A stretch of DNA of 64,000 bases from Viscum album (GCA_963277665.1 OY728130.1:429709101-429773100); one strand, 5' to 3'; shown: positions 50,200 through 61,399, counted from the first letter of the stretch. Numbers and translations: made by a program. Notes: a model not told the origin generated them from the sequence alone.

Positions 50200-51672
50200 C
50201 TAAGAAAAGATATTTCTGAGACTCTTGTGATCAGAGTAGACAGTAAACTGTTCGCCCATCAGGTAGTACCGCCACATCTTCAATGCGATGACTACCGCTG
50301 CTAACTCAAGATCATGGGTCGTGTAGTTCTGCTCATGTGGCCTCAAATGACATGAGCCATAGGCAATCACCTCTTGCCTATGCATCGGGACACAACCAAG
50401 CTCAGTTCCTAATGCGTTGCAGAACACTACGTACTCAACACCATCCTCCAGTAATATCAAGATCGGGGCACTCTAAGACTGTCTCAACTGCTGGAATGCC
50501 TGCTGGAATCTCTCGGTCCACATGAAAGGCTATCCCTTTTGGGTCAAAGCTGTCATGGGTGCTGCAATCCTGGAGAAATCATGGATGAATCTCCGATAAT
50601 AGCCTATCAACCCAAGGAAACTCCGCACCTCCGTCATGCTCCGGGGTGGCTCCCATGCTAGCGTTGCCTCCACCATTGTTGGGTCCACTGCTACACCATC
50701 CGCTGAGATAACTGGCCCCAGAAAGTGGACCTCCTGTAACCAAAACTGACACTTTGAGAGTTTATCATACAACTGGTGCTCTCAGAGTGTGTCCAGAACC
50801 ATCCATAGGTGTCTCGCGTGCTCCTCTTCGGACGCTGAGAGCACAAGGATATCATTGATGAAGACCACTACAAACCAGTATAGATAGAGCTGAAAGATCC
50901 GGTTCATGAGTCCCATGAATACTGACGGGGCGTTCGTCACGCCTAAGGGAATCACCAAGTACTCATAGTGACCATAGAGACATCTGAAAGTCGTCTTCGG
51001 TATATACTCCTCCAGTACTCGAAACTGGTGATAGACTGATCGTAGATCATCCTTCTAGAACCATTGTACCCCTCTCAACTGGTCGAAGAGGTCATCGATC
51101 ATCGGTAGTGGATACCGGTTCTTCACGGTCACCTGATTTAAGCGCCGGTAATCCACATATAGCCTCAAGCTCATGTACGCCTTCTTGGCAAACAACACTG
51201 AGGCTGCCCAGGGTGAAATGCTGGGTCTCACAAATCCCTTCTTCTGCAAGTCTTCCAACTGCATCCTCAGCTCACGAAGCTCTGCAAGAGACATCTGATA
51301 AGCCGATTCTGATATCGGGGTCGTCCCGGGTTGCAACTCAATGCAGAAATATATCTCTCGATAGGGAGGTAGCCCGGGGACATCCTCCGGAAAGATTTCC
51401 TTGTACTCAGACACCACTCCTGGAAACTGGAAACTCATAATATCTACCATGACAAGGGCTATGAAATCGAACTTATGTGAAATCAGTTGTTCCCTCCTAT
51501 GCACGAGTCCATCCTGCACTTCCTGGGTCTCTCTTTCACCGACAAAAGAGAACCTCGTCCCATCACTGTGGACACACCGCACCCTTTGACTAAAACAAAA
51601 AATATGGGAATGAACTATGGATAGCCAATCTATACCAAGAATGACATCGTAAGGCCTCGACTCTACCACCAA
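50200..51672 (-). pseudogene. Element B: reverse transcriptase and RNase H
   Basis: One frame carries nearly the whole region with only a few stops. It shows [10 protein letters not shown], then [38 protein letters not shown] and [15 protein letters not shown]. The active-site block reads FINDI in place of F/Y-x-D-D (first Asp changed to Asn). [30 protein letters not shown] and the RNase H block [10 protein letters not shown] follow. Stops interrupt at about 51055, 50773, 50530 and 50461. The enzyme copied element RNA into DNA in cytoplasmic particles. This copy would be inactive. Confidence 0.92.
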
Positions 51673-52166
51673 TAGGTTCTAGCCGAAACTCTCACCTCCA
51701 AGGGTCAGGTCACACTGCCTGCAAAGGGGTGGGATCTGTGAATCACTTCCAGTCGGTGTTTCTATCCGTAAGGGTCGATTCAATGGCTCAACGGTAATCT
51801 CAAGGTCTCGAACAAGATAAGAATCCAGAAAGGAATGACTATAACCTGTGTCTATCAATATGGCAACCAAAGTATAAAAGACACAGATTGTACCTTTAAT
51901 CATTATGGGAGTACCTGGGTCATAAGCCTCTACCGCCTGCAGCTGCCCCTGCCTGTGTCCACCAGCTCCCTGAGCCTGGGTAGGTCCTCCTAGGGGTGGT
52001 GGTGGTAAAGGGTCGAAACGCAGTCCACCTCTAGCTGCTCTCCCAGCTCCTCTACCATGTCCGCCACCTTGTAGATCTGCCTTCTCCATAGGTTTCCTCT
52101 TCCTCGGTGGTCCATCCACGGCTCCTGTGTCAGTAGTTCGGTGGGTTGGACAATCTCGAGTGAGAT
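51673..52166 (-). pseudogene. Element B: Gag C-terminus and protease, cut by element C
   Basis: The frame opens at the insertion point of C inside a Gag zinc knuckle: only LTRDCP, with the last knuckle Cys, remains. A Gly/Pro/Arg-rich linker follows, then the aspartic protease with ILIDTGYSHSFL (catalytic D-T-G). One in-frame TAG (51679-51681) separates it from the RT frame, which continues in the same phase with DVILGIDWL, the second protease landmark. So Gag C-terminus, protease and RT were a single reading frame here. Confidence 0.88.
52162..52166 (-). repeat. Target-site duplication of element C, left copy
   Basis: The bases gagat are still part of the Gag codons of element B (the Leu-Thr codons read through them) and abut the end of LTR C. 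The partner copy is beyond the window. Confidence 0.55.
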
Positions 52167-52650
52167 TATAGTGACCCAGACTTTTCTTAAATTACTATTA
52201 CATCATTTCAAAGATAGAAAACATAATAGTATTACACATAGAGGATCCATAGGTTTAGTGTCTTGGGCAAACTAGGACCATACATAACAAATACAACATC
52301 ACCCATAAACATTTATTTAATTTCATATTCTCTAGATTCTTATTGGCACTTGTCCTCTCCTTAGTACATGTAGCCACCTTAGGATATACATCAAAAGGGG
52401 TGAGCTAGAAGCCCAGTAAGAGGATATATAAGAACAATACATCATGGGAGAGCATAATCATGACATAGGAAAATGATCATGAACATGAGAGGAGCATAAA
52501 CAATAAACTTGAAATGTGGCAATGCATAAAAATGAAACATCTTGTCTTAGTGGTTTACTACCACACATACTTGTGAACAAAGATAGAATCTTGTTCACAC
52601 ATAATTTCACATTTACTCATCAGATTCCTCACTTTAGCCAATGCATTGGA

Positions 52651-52730
52651 GCGCTATATAATTCCTGGCACACCTGTCACATTTAAACATTCATATTGCG
52701 CTATATAATTCTGGGCGCACCCGTCACATC
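52651..52730 (-). repeat. Two-copy 47-bp-spaced direct repeat in LTR C
   Basis: gcgctatataattc.tggc.cacc.gtcacat occurs at 52651-52684 and again at 52698-52730 with few differences, next to the palindromic ccaatgcattgg, which also appears in LTR D at about 59192. Confidence 0.75.
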
Positions 52731-53857
52731 ATAATATTATCATTAACATGATTGACACATGGAACACATATCAAACTTGTACATAAATAACCCATGTAAA
52801 GGAATGGGTTTCATCTCATAATAACATATTCATAAGCTTTGGGTTCCCAAAAGAAAGAGGGAACAACATACTTGATACAAGAACCATCAACCTTGAATGA
52901 GAGGTAAAAGGTGAGATCTTGAAAGAAGAGTTCTTTTGGAAAACATTTTGTTGGACATAAAAACCAGTGAAAAAAATGTATATCCCAGAAAAGTAAAGTA
53001 AATGACGAACAAATGATCTTTGAGGAGTAACCATATCAAAAATGGAGTGAAAGAGGGAGAACCCGAAGGAAGAAAAATTGGGTTCGAGATTTCCCCTTAC
53101 CATGTACTCGAATGCCTCCTTCTCGTTAATGTCCTGTATAATGTCATTATATTAATTAATTAGAAATTCCAGAACCTTTCATACATTAATAGGGTTCATT
53201 ATGGTTTCATTATTTCATATTATGTTCCTTTTGACGACTTATAGAGTTTAAAAACATTGATCGGGGATGTTCGTTTTCATGGTTTTCTTGAGCGGTCCAC
53301 TTGTATTCTTAATTTGATGTTTGGGTAGATCATGGGTAAACATCCAGAACTGATATTACATGTTGTTAATGATATTACAGAATCTTAAATGATTTTATAA
53401 TGAGTTATATTAGATCCATGTGGATGAATCATTATATGAGAATTAAATGAAGATTATTTGGGTTTATTTGAGCGGTTTTTGGATCACAACGAACTCGTTT
53501 TAACTTTTCACTTAGTAATATGGCCATAGGTTATTTCCAGAACTTAAAATAGAACATAATACATATAAAATATTCTGGTTCAACCATAAAACGGTTTCAT
53601 GACCAGATTGAAGGTAGAAATGGAAGAACAAATCATGTTGTTTTTGAAGGTGATAAATTATCACCACATGAACAACGTTCTCTTTAATAAAATAAAAGGA
53701 AGAGGGAATGGGTGTGGGGTGATATAATATACCATTAGAATCATAATATTACAGTATATATATAATACTAGATTTAAAAAAAAAATTGGATGAAGATAGG
53801 TAGGAAGAGATTAAGAAAGGAACTTGAACTTGAAAGGAAATTAAATGAGAAGAGGGA

Positions 53858-53876
53858 GAGACATTACCTTTAGAAT
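53858..53876 (-). promoter_or_regulatory. Possible splice donor in LTR C
   Basis: The minus strand reads GGATTCTAAAG|GTAATGTC, 166 bp downstream of the TATA box. The same GTAATGTC follows the leader in element D. Confidence 0.45.
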
Positions 53877-54033
53877 CCTCCTCTTGAGAACCTCCTTATG
53901 GAAGCTAGGATTGGACTTTTGATGAGACCAGAAGCTTCTGGACGTGGGGGAGAGGCTAGGGAAGTTGTTTGGGTAGAGTTTAGAGAAGGCCTGGAGCTTG
54001 AGAGGTGTGAGGAAAAGAGGGAGTGAAGGGTGG

Positions 54034-54041
54034 CTTTTATA
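54034..54041 (-). promoter_or_regulatory. TATA box in LTR C
   Basis: The minus strand reads CTCCACTATAAAAGCCACC, followed by a C/T-rich leader, a strong plant core promoter about 870 bp into the LTR. Confidence 0.65.
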
Positions 54042-54910
54042 GTGGAGGGGAGAGGGGTTTCCTTAATATAAAATTGATTAGTTTATTTATTTCACCAAAG
54101 ACAAGGAATAGTGAGTCTTGGATGACCAATAATAGTAATTTTATAATGTAATCTCGAACCATGTGGGATTACATCAGCAGAACATCATCGATGACTCAAT
54201 TAATACATTATTTAGCTTTTATTGTGAATTATCAGGTTCCACTATTCATCAAAAATTCAAGTATCTCAGAAAATTCCCAAAAATTTACCCCACCCATTTT
54301 TCGACGTGTAGAATCCAAAAATGAAGTCCATTTCTCAAAAATAATTTTCTCAATATTATTAATTTAATATTTAATTAAAATCATAATTTACATAAAAAAA
54401 TAGTTTTAAGATTAAAACTGATTTTATAGTTCTTTCAAAAATTACGTAGGGTCTTAGAAAATTATCTAAAAACTATTAGACATTGATTCAATAATTTAAG
54501 AATATATTTCAGGAAAATAAATATTCATTTAAATTAATTAATTAATTATAATTAATTATTTATGAATTATAAAATACCAAAAACGTTTACTAAGGTCAAA
54601 TTATCACTTTCTATGATGTCTAATTTTTATTTTATTATTCCTAGGTAATGTTACTCTTATTGACTATTCATAAGGGTCATATTACTATTCATAAGGGTAG
54701 GTTACTATTCACCAAAAATTATTTTTGTTTCATTAGACTCCAAAAACTATCTTGAGCACAACCGTGTATTTCGGATTTTTAAAATTCCAACCATAGGGGT
54801 GACAAAATTAAATTTAAAGGTCACTTATCACTTAGTAGTTCATTATTTTGAGTTTTTATGACATAATTATAAGAAGGTAATTTTCTATTGAAATAATTTG
54901 GGTCGTTACA

Positions 54911-54923
54911 TTCCTCCCCCCTT
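54911..54923 (-). other. Element C polypurine tract
   Basis: The minus strand reads AAGGGGGGAGGAA immediately before the LTR start. The stretch tctaaggggggt... before the 3' LTR of D is similar. Confidence 0.85.
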
Positions 54924-54951
54924 AAAAAAATTTCGACCCCGAAATTTCACT

Positions 54952-55059
54952 TTACACAAACAGGTGAGGGTACTTCTCTTTCATTGCCTCTTCTGGTTCC
55001 CAAGTTGCTTCCTCAAACTTATGGTTCCTTCACAAAAATTTGACAAGGCGGGATGTCTT
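54952..55059 (-). pseudogene. Element C: last residues of pol (chromodomain tail), cut by D
   Basis: The minus strand reads HKFEEATWEPEEAM and KEKYPHLFV before the stop at 54952-54954, the typical end of chromovirus pol. Upstream, an in-frame TGA (55030-55032) stands where the family has Trp. At 55060 the reading is cut by the LTR of D. The rest of C pol is expected beyond D, outside the window. Confidence 0.85.
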
Positions 55060-55109
55060 TGTAACACCCCGAGATTTTATGAAGAATATTCTTTTTAATT
55101 TCATTAATG

Positions 55110-55400
55110 TCTTGGGTTGTATGCTACACCAAGATTACCTTGCACTATACACAACACCGTATTAGCTTGCAGTATACGCAACACTATTCTTGGATCGTGT
55201 TACACAAAATTTTGATAATAGTTATTCTACGCAACATTGAGTGTATATATATATATATTCAATGTATAAATTAAATATGGTTGGATTATGTTATACGAAA
55301 CAGTGAAGGATTCTTGCACAACACGCAACCCTGACTTGGCTTGCATTATACGCAATCGCAACCTTCCTCGATAGCGTGTGTTGTACGCAATATCGGGTTT
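55110..55400 (+). repeat. TACGCAAC-type motif array at start of LTR D
   Basis: Words of the form ttg.a.tatacgcaac recur about eight times: ctatacacaacacc, gtatacgcaacac, gtgttacaca, ctacgcaac, ttatacgaaac, acaacacgcaac, ttatacgcaatc and ttgtacgcaat. The array is kept in the 3' LTR (about 62133-62411), so it predates insertion. Spacing is irregular, 25-60 bp. Confidence 0.75.
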
Positions 55401-57419
55401 TACTAAACAATGATATATTATTATAATATTATTATGAACTAGATGTTATGAATATTATTAACTAAATTTTGAATTTTATAACATTATTATTCATCATACA
55501 CATTTTCTAGAAGATGTTATAAGAACAAAATAAATTTTTCGGGTAAAATAAGTATTTTTCAAAAAATGCAATTTTTCCGCCTTTTGATGGCGCACCCACT
55601 TTAAATCTATTTTTTTGACATGTTTATAAGTTCAATTTGACAAAATTAAATTCTTCTTTGGAATCATGAAATAAAAATTTACTTTGGATAAATTTTTCAT
55701 ATTATTCTGGTAACTTTCATATTTTGATGAATAGTAAAAACACGCAATATTTTAATTAAAAACAACTTTGTTTCATCTCAATAATTTATATGGTTAAATT
55801 ATAATATTGACTGGTTTAAAGTATAAATAGAATATATTTTTTGCATTTAATATAATGTATTTCATTAGCATTTATTTTACATTAAATTCGTAAGTTAAAT
55901 CAATTCAATCTTTTGCAATGTTTTAAAGAAAACCTCATTTTCTTTCGACAACGGGATTAATTTTAATTTAATTTCTGAAACTTTTGTGTATTGAATTTGG
56001 AAAAATGGATTCCATATTTTGAATCAGTGGGTCCAAATTATGTTAATAAGCTACTTTTTAATTTTAGGAATTATGAATAGTAACTATGGTAAATTTTATT
56101 TACCATAGTTAAAGGTAAATCGTGTAATTAAGGGTAAATATAATATTATAAAATTACCCTAAAACATGCCAAAATTCTATTGGATGGATTAAAGTAGAGC
56201 CATATAACCTAAGGGTCGTATTAGATTCATTTTATGGACTTTTGACCATGAAAATAACTTAATTATTATTAAAACCAAAGAAAGTGACAACATGTCACTC
56301 TCTTAAATCTTATAAGTATAATAATTTTAAATTAGTTATAAACATCATAAATCATAGATCATGAATAGTCTCCAGAAAGATAATAAACTTTTCTACATCA
56401 TGATAATTTATTTAGAATTTTTAGGGATTAAATAATTGTCATTAATGGTGATACATTAATGATATAGAAATTATTTATTAAGTGAAAAATAAGTAATAGA
56501 GTTTTTATTGAAATAATAATACCAATTAAAATGCCCACAAACCAGACCAAATCTTATTGGTAGTATATATATACACCTTAATCATGAAATTACCTAATAT
56601 ATAACCATTTGGAGCCTTATAAAAGTGATTATGACACTTATATTATTTTATTTTAAATTATGCCAAAGTTTTCACCTTCATAATTTAATAAATATAAAAA
56701 TTTAAATATTGTGATTTTAAGATGATAAATTCGATTACAAGTATTATTGTGAAAGTTAATATATTTATCTTCATCATAGGATTTTAGTTTTAATTTTTAT
56801 GCAACAAATCCGTATATTAAATAATTATACAATAATGTTGTAGTAATTATTTTATTAAGAGATAAACCAAATAAATGGTTTTAAAAATAATAAAATAAAT
56901 ATTATATGACCTATTTAATGTGATCAACTAATTTTATAGATACATATGACCTTTTATGAATCTATTAAAGCTTTTATTTCGAACATATCTTCTGTATATA
57001 TTCAAATAAATGAATTGTGTCAAAATTGACACTATTGTTATTTTATAAAAATATCATATTATAAAATTGTTTAAAAATCAAAAAAATATTTAAAAATTAT
57101 AAATTTAAATTTATATGGTCTATAATGTTATAAATTAACCAATTATGGAAAATTCACAACAATTAAGTAATTATTTGTTATAATTTAAAATTTATAATTT
57201 TATTACCACAAATAAACTTAAATAGATTAAATAAGGATAAATCAAAATGATAAGGTTTAAAATAATATCCAAACATGTATAAATTTGATTGTTTGATGAT
57301 ATTACAACCCTATATCATCTAATATTCTAATATGAGTCATTTTTGGAGGTTTTTATGTGGGTTTATATTTATTATAATTTAATATTTTTTAGAATTCCAA
57401 AGGTGCCCCTCTCCTCCCT

Positions 57420-57427
57420 TATAAAAG
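57420..57427 (+). promoter_or_regulatory. TATA box in LTR D
   Basis: ctcccTTATAAAAGGGAACC followed by a C/T-rich leader. It matches the TATA-leader layout of element C. Confidence 0.65.
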
Positions 57428-57589
57428 GGAACCTCCTCCCTCTCTTCCACACACCACTTGGAGCCTTCAAGCTCGGCCAACCCCTGCCCAATTCTCTTAT
57501 CCACTTCCCTAGAAACATACTATAGGTCCTGGTCTTCTTCAAAGACCAATTTTAGTGCCCTAAGAGGAGGTCTCAAAGAGGCGCTTCAA

Positions 57590-57604
57590 AGAAGAGGTAA
57601 TGTC
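57590..57604 (+). promoter_or_regulatory. Possible splice donor in LTR D
   Basis: AGAAGAG|GTAATGTC with the GT at 57597, 177 bp after the TATA box. It shares GTAATGTC with LTR C. A strong acceptor-like site precedes the gag ATG at 60070, suggesting an intron of 2473 nt. Confidence 0.45.
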
Positions 57605-57763
57605 CGTTACCGATTCTTTAAACTTTATTTCTTCCTACACTTCTTCTTCTTAGGTTGTTTCATTATGAAGTAATAACATCAGTATCACTCACATAATGAT
57701 ATGTTATTATAAATATTAAACAACCCTATTTCACCATCTATCCATCCTACAGAAAATGAAATC

Positions 57764-58193
57764 ACCGCGTGTGTGTACGTACGGAATACCATCTCCACGC
57801 CGTGGTGTAATCTATTTTCCACCACCACCTTACATGGATGGGTATAATGGTGTAAATAATAACTATATATGATTTTTGTAAAGTGATATTGATTTGTTAA
57901 TAGTATACATACACTCCAATACAATTCCACGATCATGGGAACGATATCATCGCTCGTGCATACGTACGGAATACCGTCTCCACGACGCGATGAGATTGAT
58001 TCTCAATGATTAACCATTCATAAATGATTATAAAGTATATATAATAAGTAATAATGAAATATATTACATAATAATGATACTATATTTATTTATATATATG
58101 TATGTATGTCATCCAATTAATTCCATTCAATTCAATGAGGAAACGAAAACAACGTTCATGCGTACGTACGACCTACCGTCTCCATGAATGGTG
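57764..58193 (+). repeat. TACGTACG..TACCGTCTCCA repeat family in LTR D
   Basis: The core acgtacggaatacc.tctccacg recurs at about 57775, 57961 and 58163, a period near 190-200 bp. A partial fourth copy (atacgtacgaagc) is at about 58493. Each core begins with the palindromic GTACGTAC and sits in an AT-rich stretch. Confidence 0.8.
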
Positions 58194-59814
58194 TATTTCA
58201 TTCCACTTATAGATCAATTATATACATTTATATTCTGAATATATATTATATATAAATCATGTTTAATATTCTGGAATTAAGTAATCATGATCTAAGTAAT
58301 CATATGAATAATTACAAGTCAAAACACGGACGACAAATGAAACGATTTTACCCAAAACGCTCTTTAACATGGAATTTACAAAAGAACAGTTAATATAAAG
58401 TCATAAGTGAACCATATATGATATCATAACAATGAATATGATTCTGTAATAAGTCAATGACATTATTTAAATCATATTACAGGAGGTTCATATACGTACG
58501 AAGCATATCAGACCTAAGGTAAGGGATAATTTTGCAAATCTCATGTTTATCCGAGATTGCTTATTCGCAAGTATTTACTAGGGCTATTTATATCATGTAC
58601 ATGTTTTATAAAAGTGTTTTCATGTATTTTTAAAGTCTTTTTTACCCATTTTTGACTTTTACTACATGGTTTGTAAGGAAGCTTTCTTTTTTTTACGTTA
58701 CGAGGTACTTTTTTGATATTTCCGGCAAAAGTACGAGAATAATATCTTTTTTAACGTATACAGCAAGAAAGGATTTTTACGGTTTTATAAAGCCTTATTT
58801 TCATGAAGCTTCCTCCAAAATATTTCATGACTATTTTCAATAAAATACTTTTCTTTTAAAAATTCTTGACATTTTGTGAAAAGAAAATTATTTTGATGAA
58901 AAAAGGATATTTTCCTCAAGAATTCATTTCAAGTGTTTTATCAAAACCATTTTCATCTAAGATGAAATTATTTCACATGTGTATGTTTAAAGTATCATGT
59001 ATATATTATTTACATGGTTTCAATTTTCTTATTATGAAATGATATCCATTCTTTTATGTGAATTATGTGATGATGGGATGATGTTTATGAAACCCATTTT
59101 ATTCTTTGGGTTATGATGAATGATTTATGTTTATGTTGTGGCACAAGTAAGAATGATTTCATTATGAGATAGGTGGGACCTATATCTCCCTCCAATGCAT
59201 TGGGTAATGATTTATATCTCATGATATAGACATGGATGGAATGATATGTTAATCCGGTTCAGTGTTACAGGACTGAAACGAGGAGTGAACTTGATTCAGA
59301 AAGGGACTTTGTCCACTAAGATGGTCTTGGCAGCAATGCCTTGGCTACTATGGAAATCATTACATGTGATTAATGGATGCCAAAATTACATGTTTTATTC
59401 CCATGATATGTTATCATGATATATGTTTCATTATGATCTATGCCTTATGTACTTCCATGTTTTGAGTTGTTGCTCATGATTTTTATGTTTAAACATTACG
59501 TTCATGTTTTTAAGATCAACTGTATGTGGTATGTTTTATTTTATCCATGCTAACCCTTACTGAGAATTTGAGATCACCCTTTTTATGTTTTCTTTTCCCC
59601 CAGGATTAAAAGAAAGATTTTAGGTAAGGAAACAAAAATGCGAAGATCTTTATAGGAGATGTTGAAGATCTTTCACCACGATTAGAAGATTACGTTCCAA
59701 GTTTCCAAAGACACTAAACTATTACGATCCTTGTGTGTCTGTTTTTGTTATGTATTAACTATTCCGCTAATGTAATGTAATGTCCATGTACGTCAAGCAT
59801 CGGGTCTCTATAGT

Positions 59815-59826
59815 TGGTATTAGAGG
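59815..59826 (+). other. Element D primer-binding site
   Basis: tggtattagagg matches 10 of 12 bases of the initiator-tRNA(Met) complement and lies two bases after the LTR end. Confidence 0.7.
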
Positions 59827-60034
59827 AAAGGTTTAGTCATCCTTTGGAATCTTGGATGCGAAAACGTTAGTGAGATCCCTAGAGATATTTCTAAGGTATA
59901 TCTAGGGATGTACCTAAGGATAAGTATACGTATAGGTTATAGTCCTAGAATTATGGTAACGATCTTAGAATTAAACCTAAGATGTTAGATATTGAGGGTA
60001 CTCCCCCTTTACTATGTTGTTTTCCCTAGAATGA

Positions 60035-60070
60035 TTTTTGCCTCTCACACTATTCTTTTTGGTTTTTAGA
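60035..60070 (+). promoter_or_regulatory. Possible splice acceptor before gag of D
   Basis: A pyrimidine-rich run (tttttgcctctcacactatt, then ctttttggttttt) ends in TAG at 60067-60069, three bases before the gag ATG at 60073. Its position directly before the start codon makes it a strong acceptor candidate for the LTR leader donor. Confidence 0.45.
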
Positions 60071-60072
60071 AA

Positions 60073-60606
60073 ATGGATGGAAACAGGAAGAATCATGATA
60101 ATGGAGGATATAATGGACAATGGAATGATATTATTCATGAGAAACCAAATGAAATGGGATTTGGAAGTCCAAACATCGTTATTATGCCTAATCAGCAATC
60201 TCATAATATGATCAATAATCTCAACTTTGGTAAGTTTCCTGACTCAGATAATAAGAGAAAGATGGAGTTTCATGATGATCATAGAGGAAAGAAAGTTCAA
60301 TTTCCCTCATGTAAATCATGTGGGAAGAGGCATAGGGGAGGTTGTTTCAAGGGAACTGGAAGATGCTTTGGGTGTGGAAAAGAAGGACACGAATCCAGTA
60401 GGTGCAAAGGAAAAGGTTTAGTTAACAACATGGATGAGGATAATGGTATTGCTACGACATCAACAATGGTTAAATGTTTTAAATGTGGAATGTATGGGCA
60501 TTATTCAAACCAATGCCCTAAGGAAAAGTCTCGTGAAGAGAATCAGTACAGTTGTATGGGTAGTATTTATATTGATGATGATGAAGAGACTGCAAATGAT
60601 ATGTGA
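60073..60606 (+). CDS. Gag-like zinc-knuckle protein of element D
   Basis: An intact 177-residue frame. The N-terminal 75 residues are Asn/Gly/Met-rich without a recognisable capsid fold. Three Cys/His knuckles follow: a short one (C80, C83, H87, C91), then two classical CX2CX4HX4C knuckles (C98-C101-H106-C111 and C135-C138-H143-C148), and an acidic tail. Such knuckles bind nucleic acid and package retroelement RNA in Gag. A normal gypsy Gag is much longer and has a capsid domain before the knuckles, so this is a trimmed nucleocapsid-like product. It is the only complete coding frame with a recognisable domain in the window. Start chosen at the ATG just after the acceptor-like site. Whether it is expressed is unknown. 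Confidence 0.75.
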   Translation: MDGNRKNHDNGGYNGQWNDIIHEKPNEMGFGSPNIVIMPNQQSHNMINNLNFGKFPDSDNKRKMEFHDDHRGKKVQFPSCKSCGKRHRGGCFKGTGRCFGCGKEGHESSRCKGKGLVNNMDEDNGIATTSTMVKCFKCGMYGHYSNQCPKEKSREENQYSCMGSIYIDDDEETANDM

Positions 60607-61231
60607 GATGAAAGAATTGTTGAATCTCGGTTAATGGTTTAAGAAGGTAGTGGAATGATTACATGTTTATCAAGTGTAATTTTGTATAAGTAATCTCATG
60701 GTACTATGGAATAAAGAGACATCTAAGGATTGTTACACTGTTGTCTTTCCTTAAGTTTCTAAACTGTATGATTAATGGTACCATTAACCATGAAAGGTTA
60801 TTCAGATATTTTTGGAAAGTAGATGATATGCGCATAATGAAGGGATAAGGAGAAAATTAAATGTTTGATAGTATTCATGAGCTCATGACTGATATAAGGA
60901 GAAGGATATATCATGGTTTGAGTATATAGATTTTTTGGATTTTGGTATGTGGAAAGAGATAAATTTTGACAGCATTCATGTTTTCACTAAGATTCAATGG
61001 GTATTCATTTTTCAAGAGAATACATGATTAATGCCTTGAAATGTTTGGAATGTGACCAACAAGACATATCTTATGATATATGGGGATCAACGATGGAATT
61101 GACAAGCTTGTTATATAAAATCTCTGGTAATCATTTTCACTTTAATATGAGAGTGGACTGCAGTATTATGGATAATCCTAAAGATTGGAATGGATTATGT
61201 GGGACATAAGTTAGTATCGTTTAAGGATAGA
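60607..61231 (+). other. Element D internal region after gag, no recognised domain
   Basis: AT-rich. A 70-residue open frame (60997-61209) has no recognisable domain. No protease, RT or integrase motif was found on either strand. Confidence 0.5.
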
Positions 61232-61398
61232 TGTTTTTTTGATATTATTGATGGGATGTTATAGTAATATAGTTTTAGAAGAAGGGAAACCAGTAGGACG
61301 GGCGACATCCCATTGCGACGGACAAGGCTGTGGGAATCGAACCCACAACCGAAGTGCGACTGGACTTTATCGCCTACCACTGGCCTACAGGAAGTCCC
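61232..61398 (-). mobile_element. tRNA-derived SINE inside element D
   Basis: On the minus strand a pol III promoter is seen: A box TAGGCCAGTGG (61377-61387) and B box GGTTCGATTCC (61333-61343), inside a perfect GTGGG/CCCAC T-stem. The head begins near GGGACTTCC at 61398. The body continues about 90 bp beyond the tRNA-like part and ends in an A7 run (61232-61239 as T on the + strand). The head cannot fold into a full cloverleaf with a paired acceptor, so it is not a tRNA gene. Possible flanking duplications (gttta.g.aga) are weak. Confidence 0.65.
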
Positions 61399-61399
61399 T

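Larger units (their letters stand above)
52167..54910 (-). repeat. Element C 3' LTR (2.7 kb)
   Basis: On the minus strand it opens TGTAACGACCC at 54910 after a polypurine tract and ends GGGTCACTATA at 52167, so the ends are inverted repeats. It holds a clear TATA box at 54034-54041, a CT-rich leader and a splice-donor-like AAAG|GTAATGT at 53868. A duplicated 33-bp segment containing gcgctatataattc lies at 52651 and 52698. Its promoter and leader resemble those of D. Confidence 0.85.
55060..59812 (+). repeat. Element D 5' LTR (4.75 kb)
   Basis: It begins TGTAACACCCCGAG and ends near cgggtctctata, just before the primer site. Its first 1.9 kb is repeated at 62075-64000 with scattered substitutions and small gaps. 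The U3 part is unusually long: the TATA box is 2.36 kb in. It contains a TACGCAAC motif array near the start and a TACGTACG repeat family after the TATA box. Confidence 0.88.

Noticed and set aside
61321..61398. A tRNA gene on the minus strand
   Set aside because: A and B boxes and T-stem are good, but the 5' and 3' acceptor arms do not pair and a non-tRNA body with an A-tail follows, so SINE is the better call.
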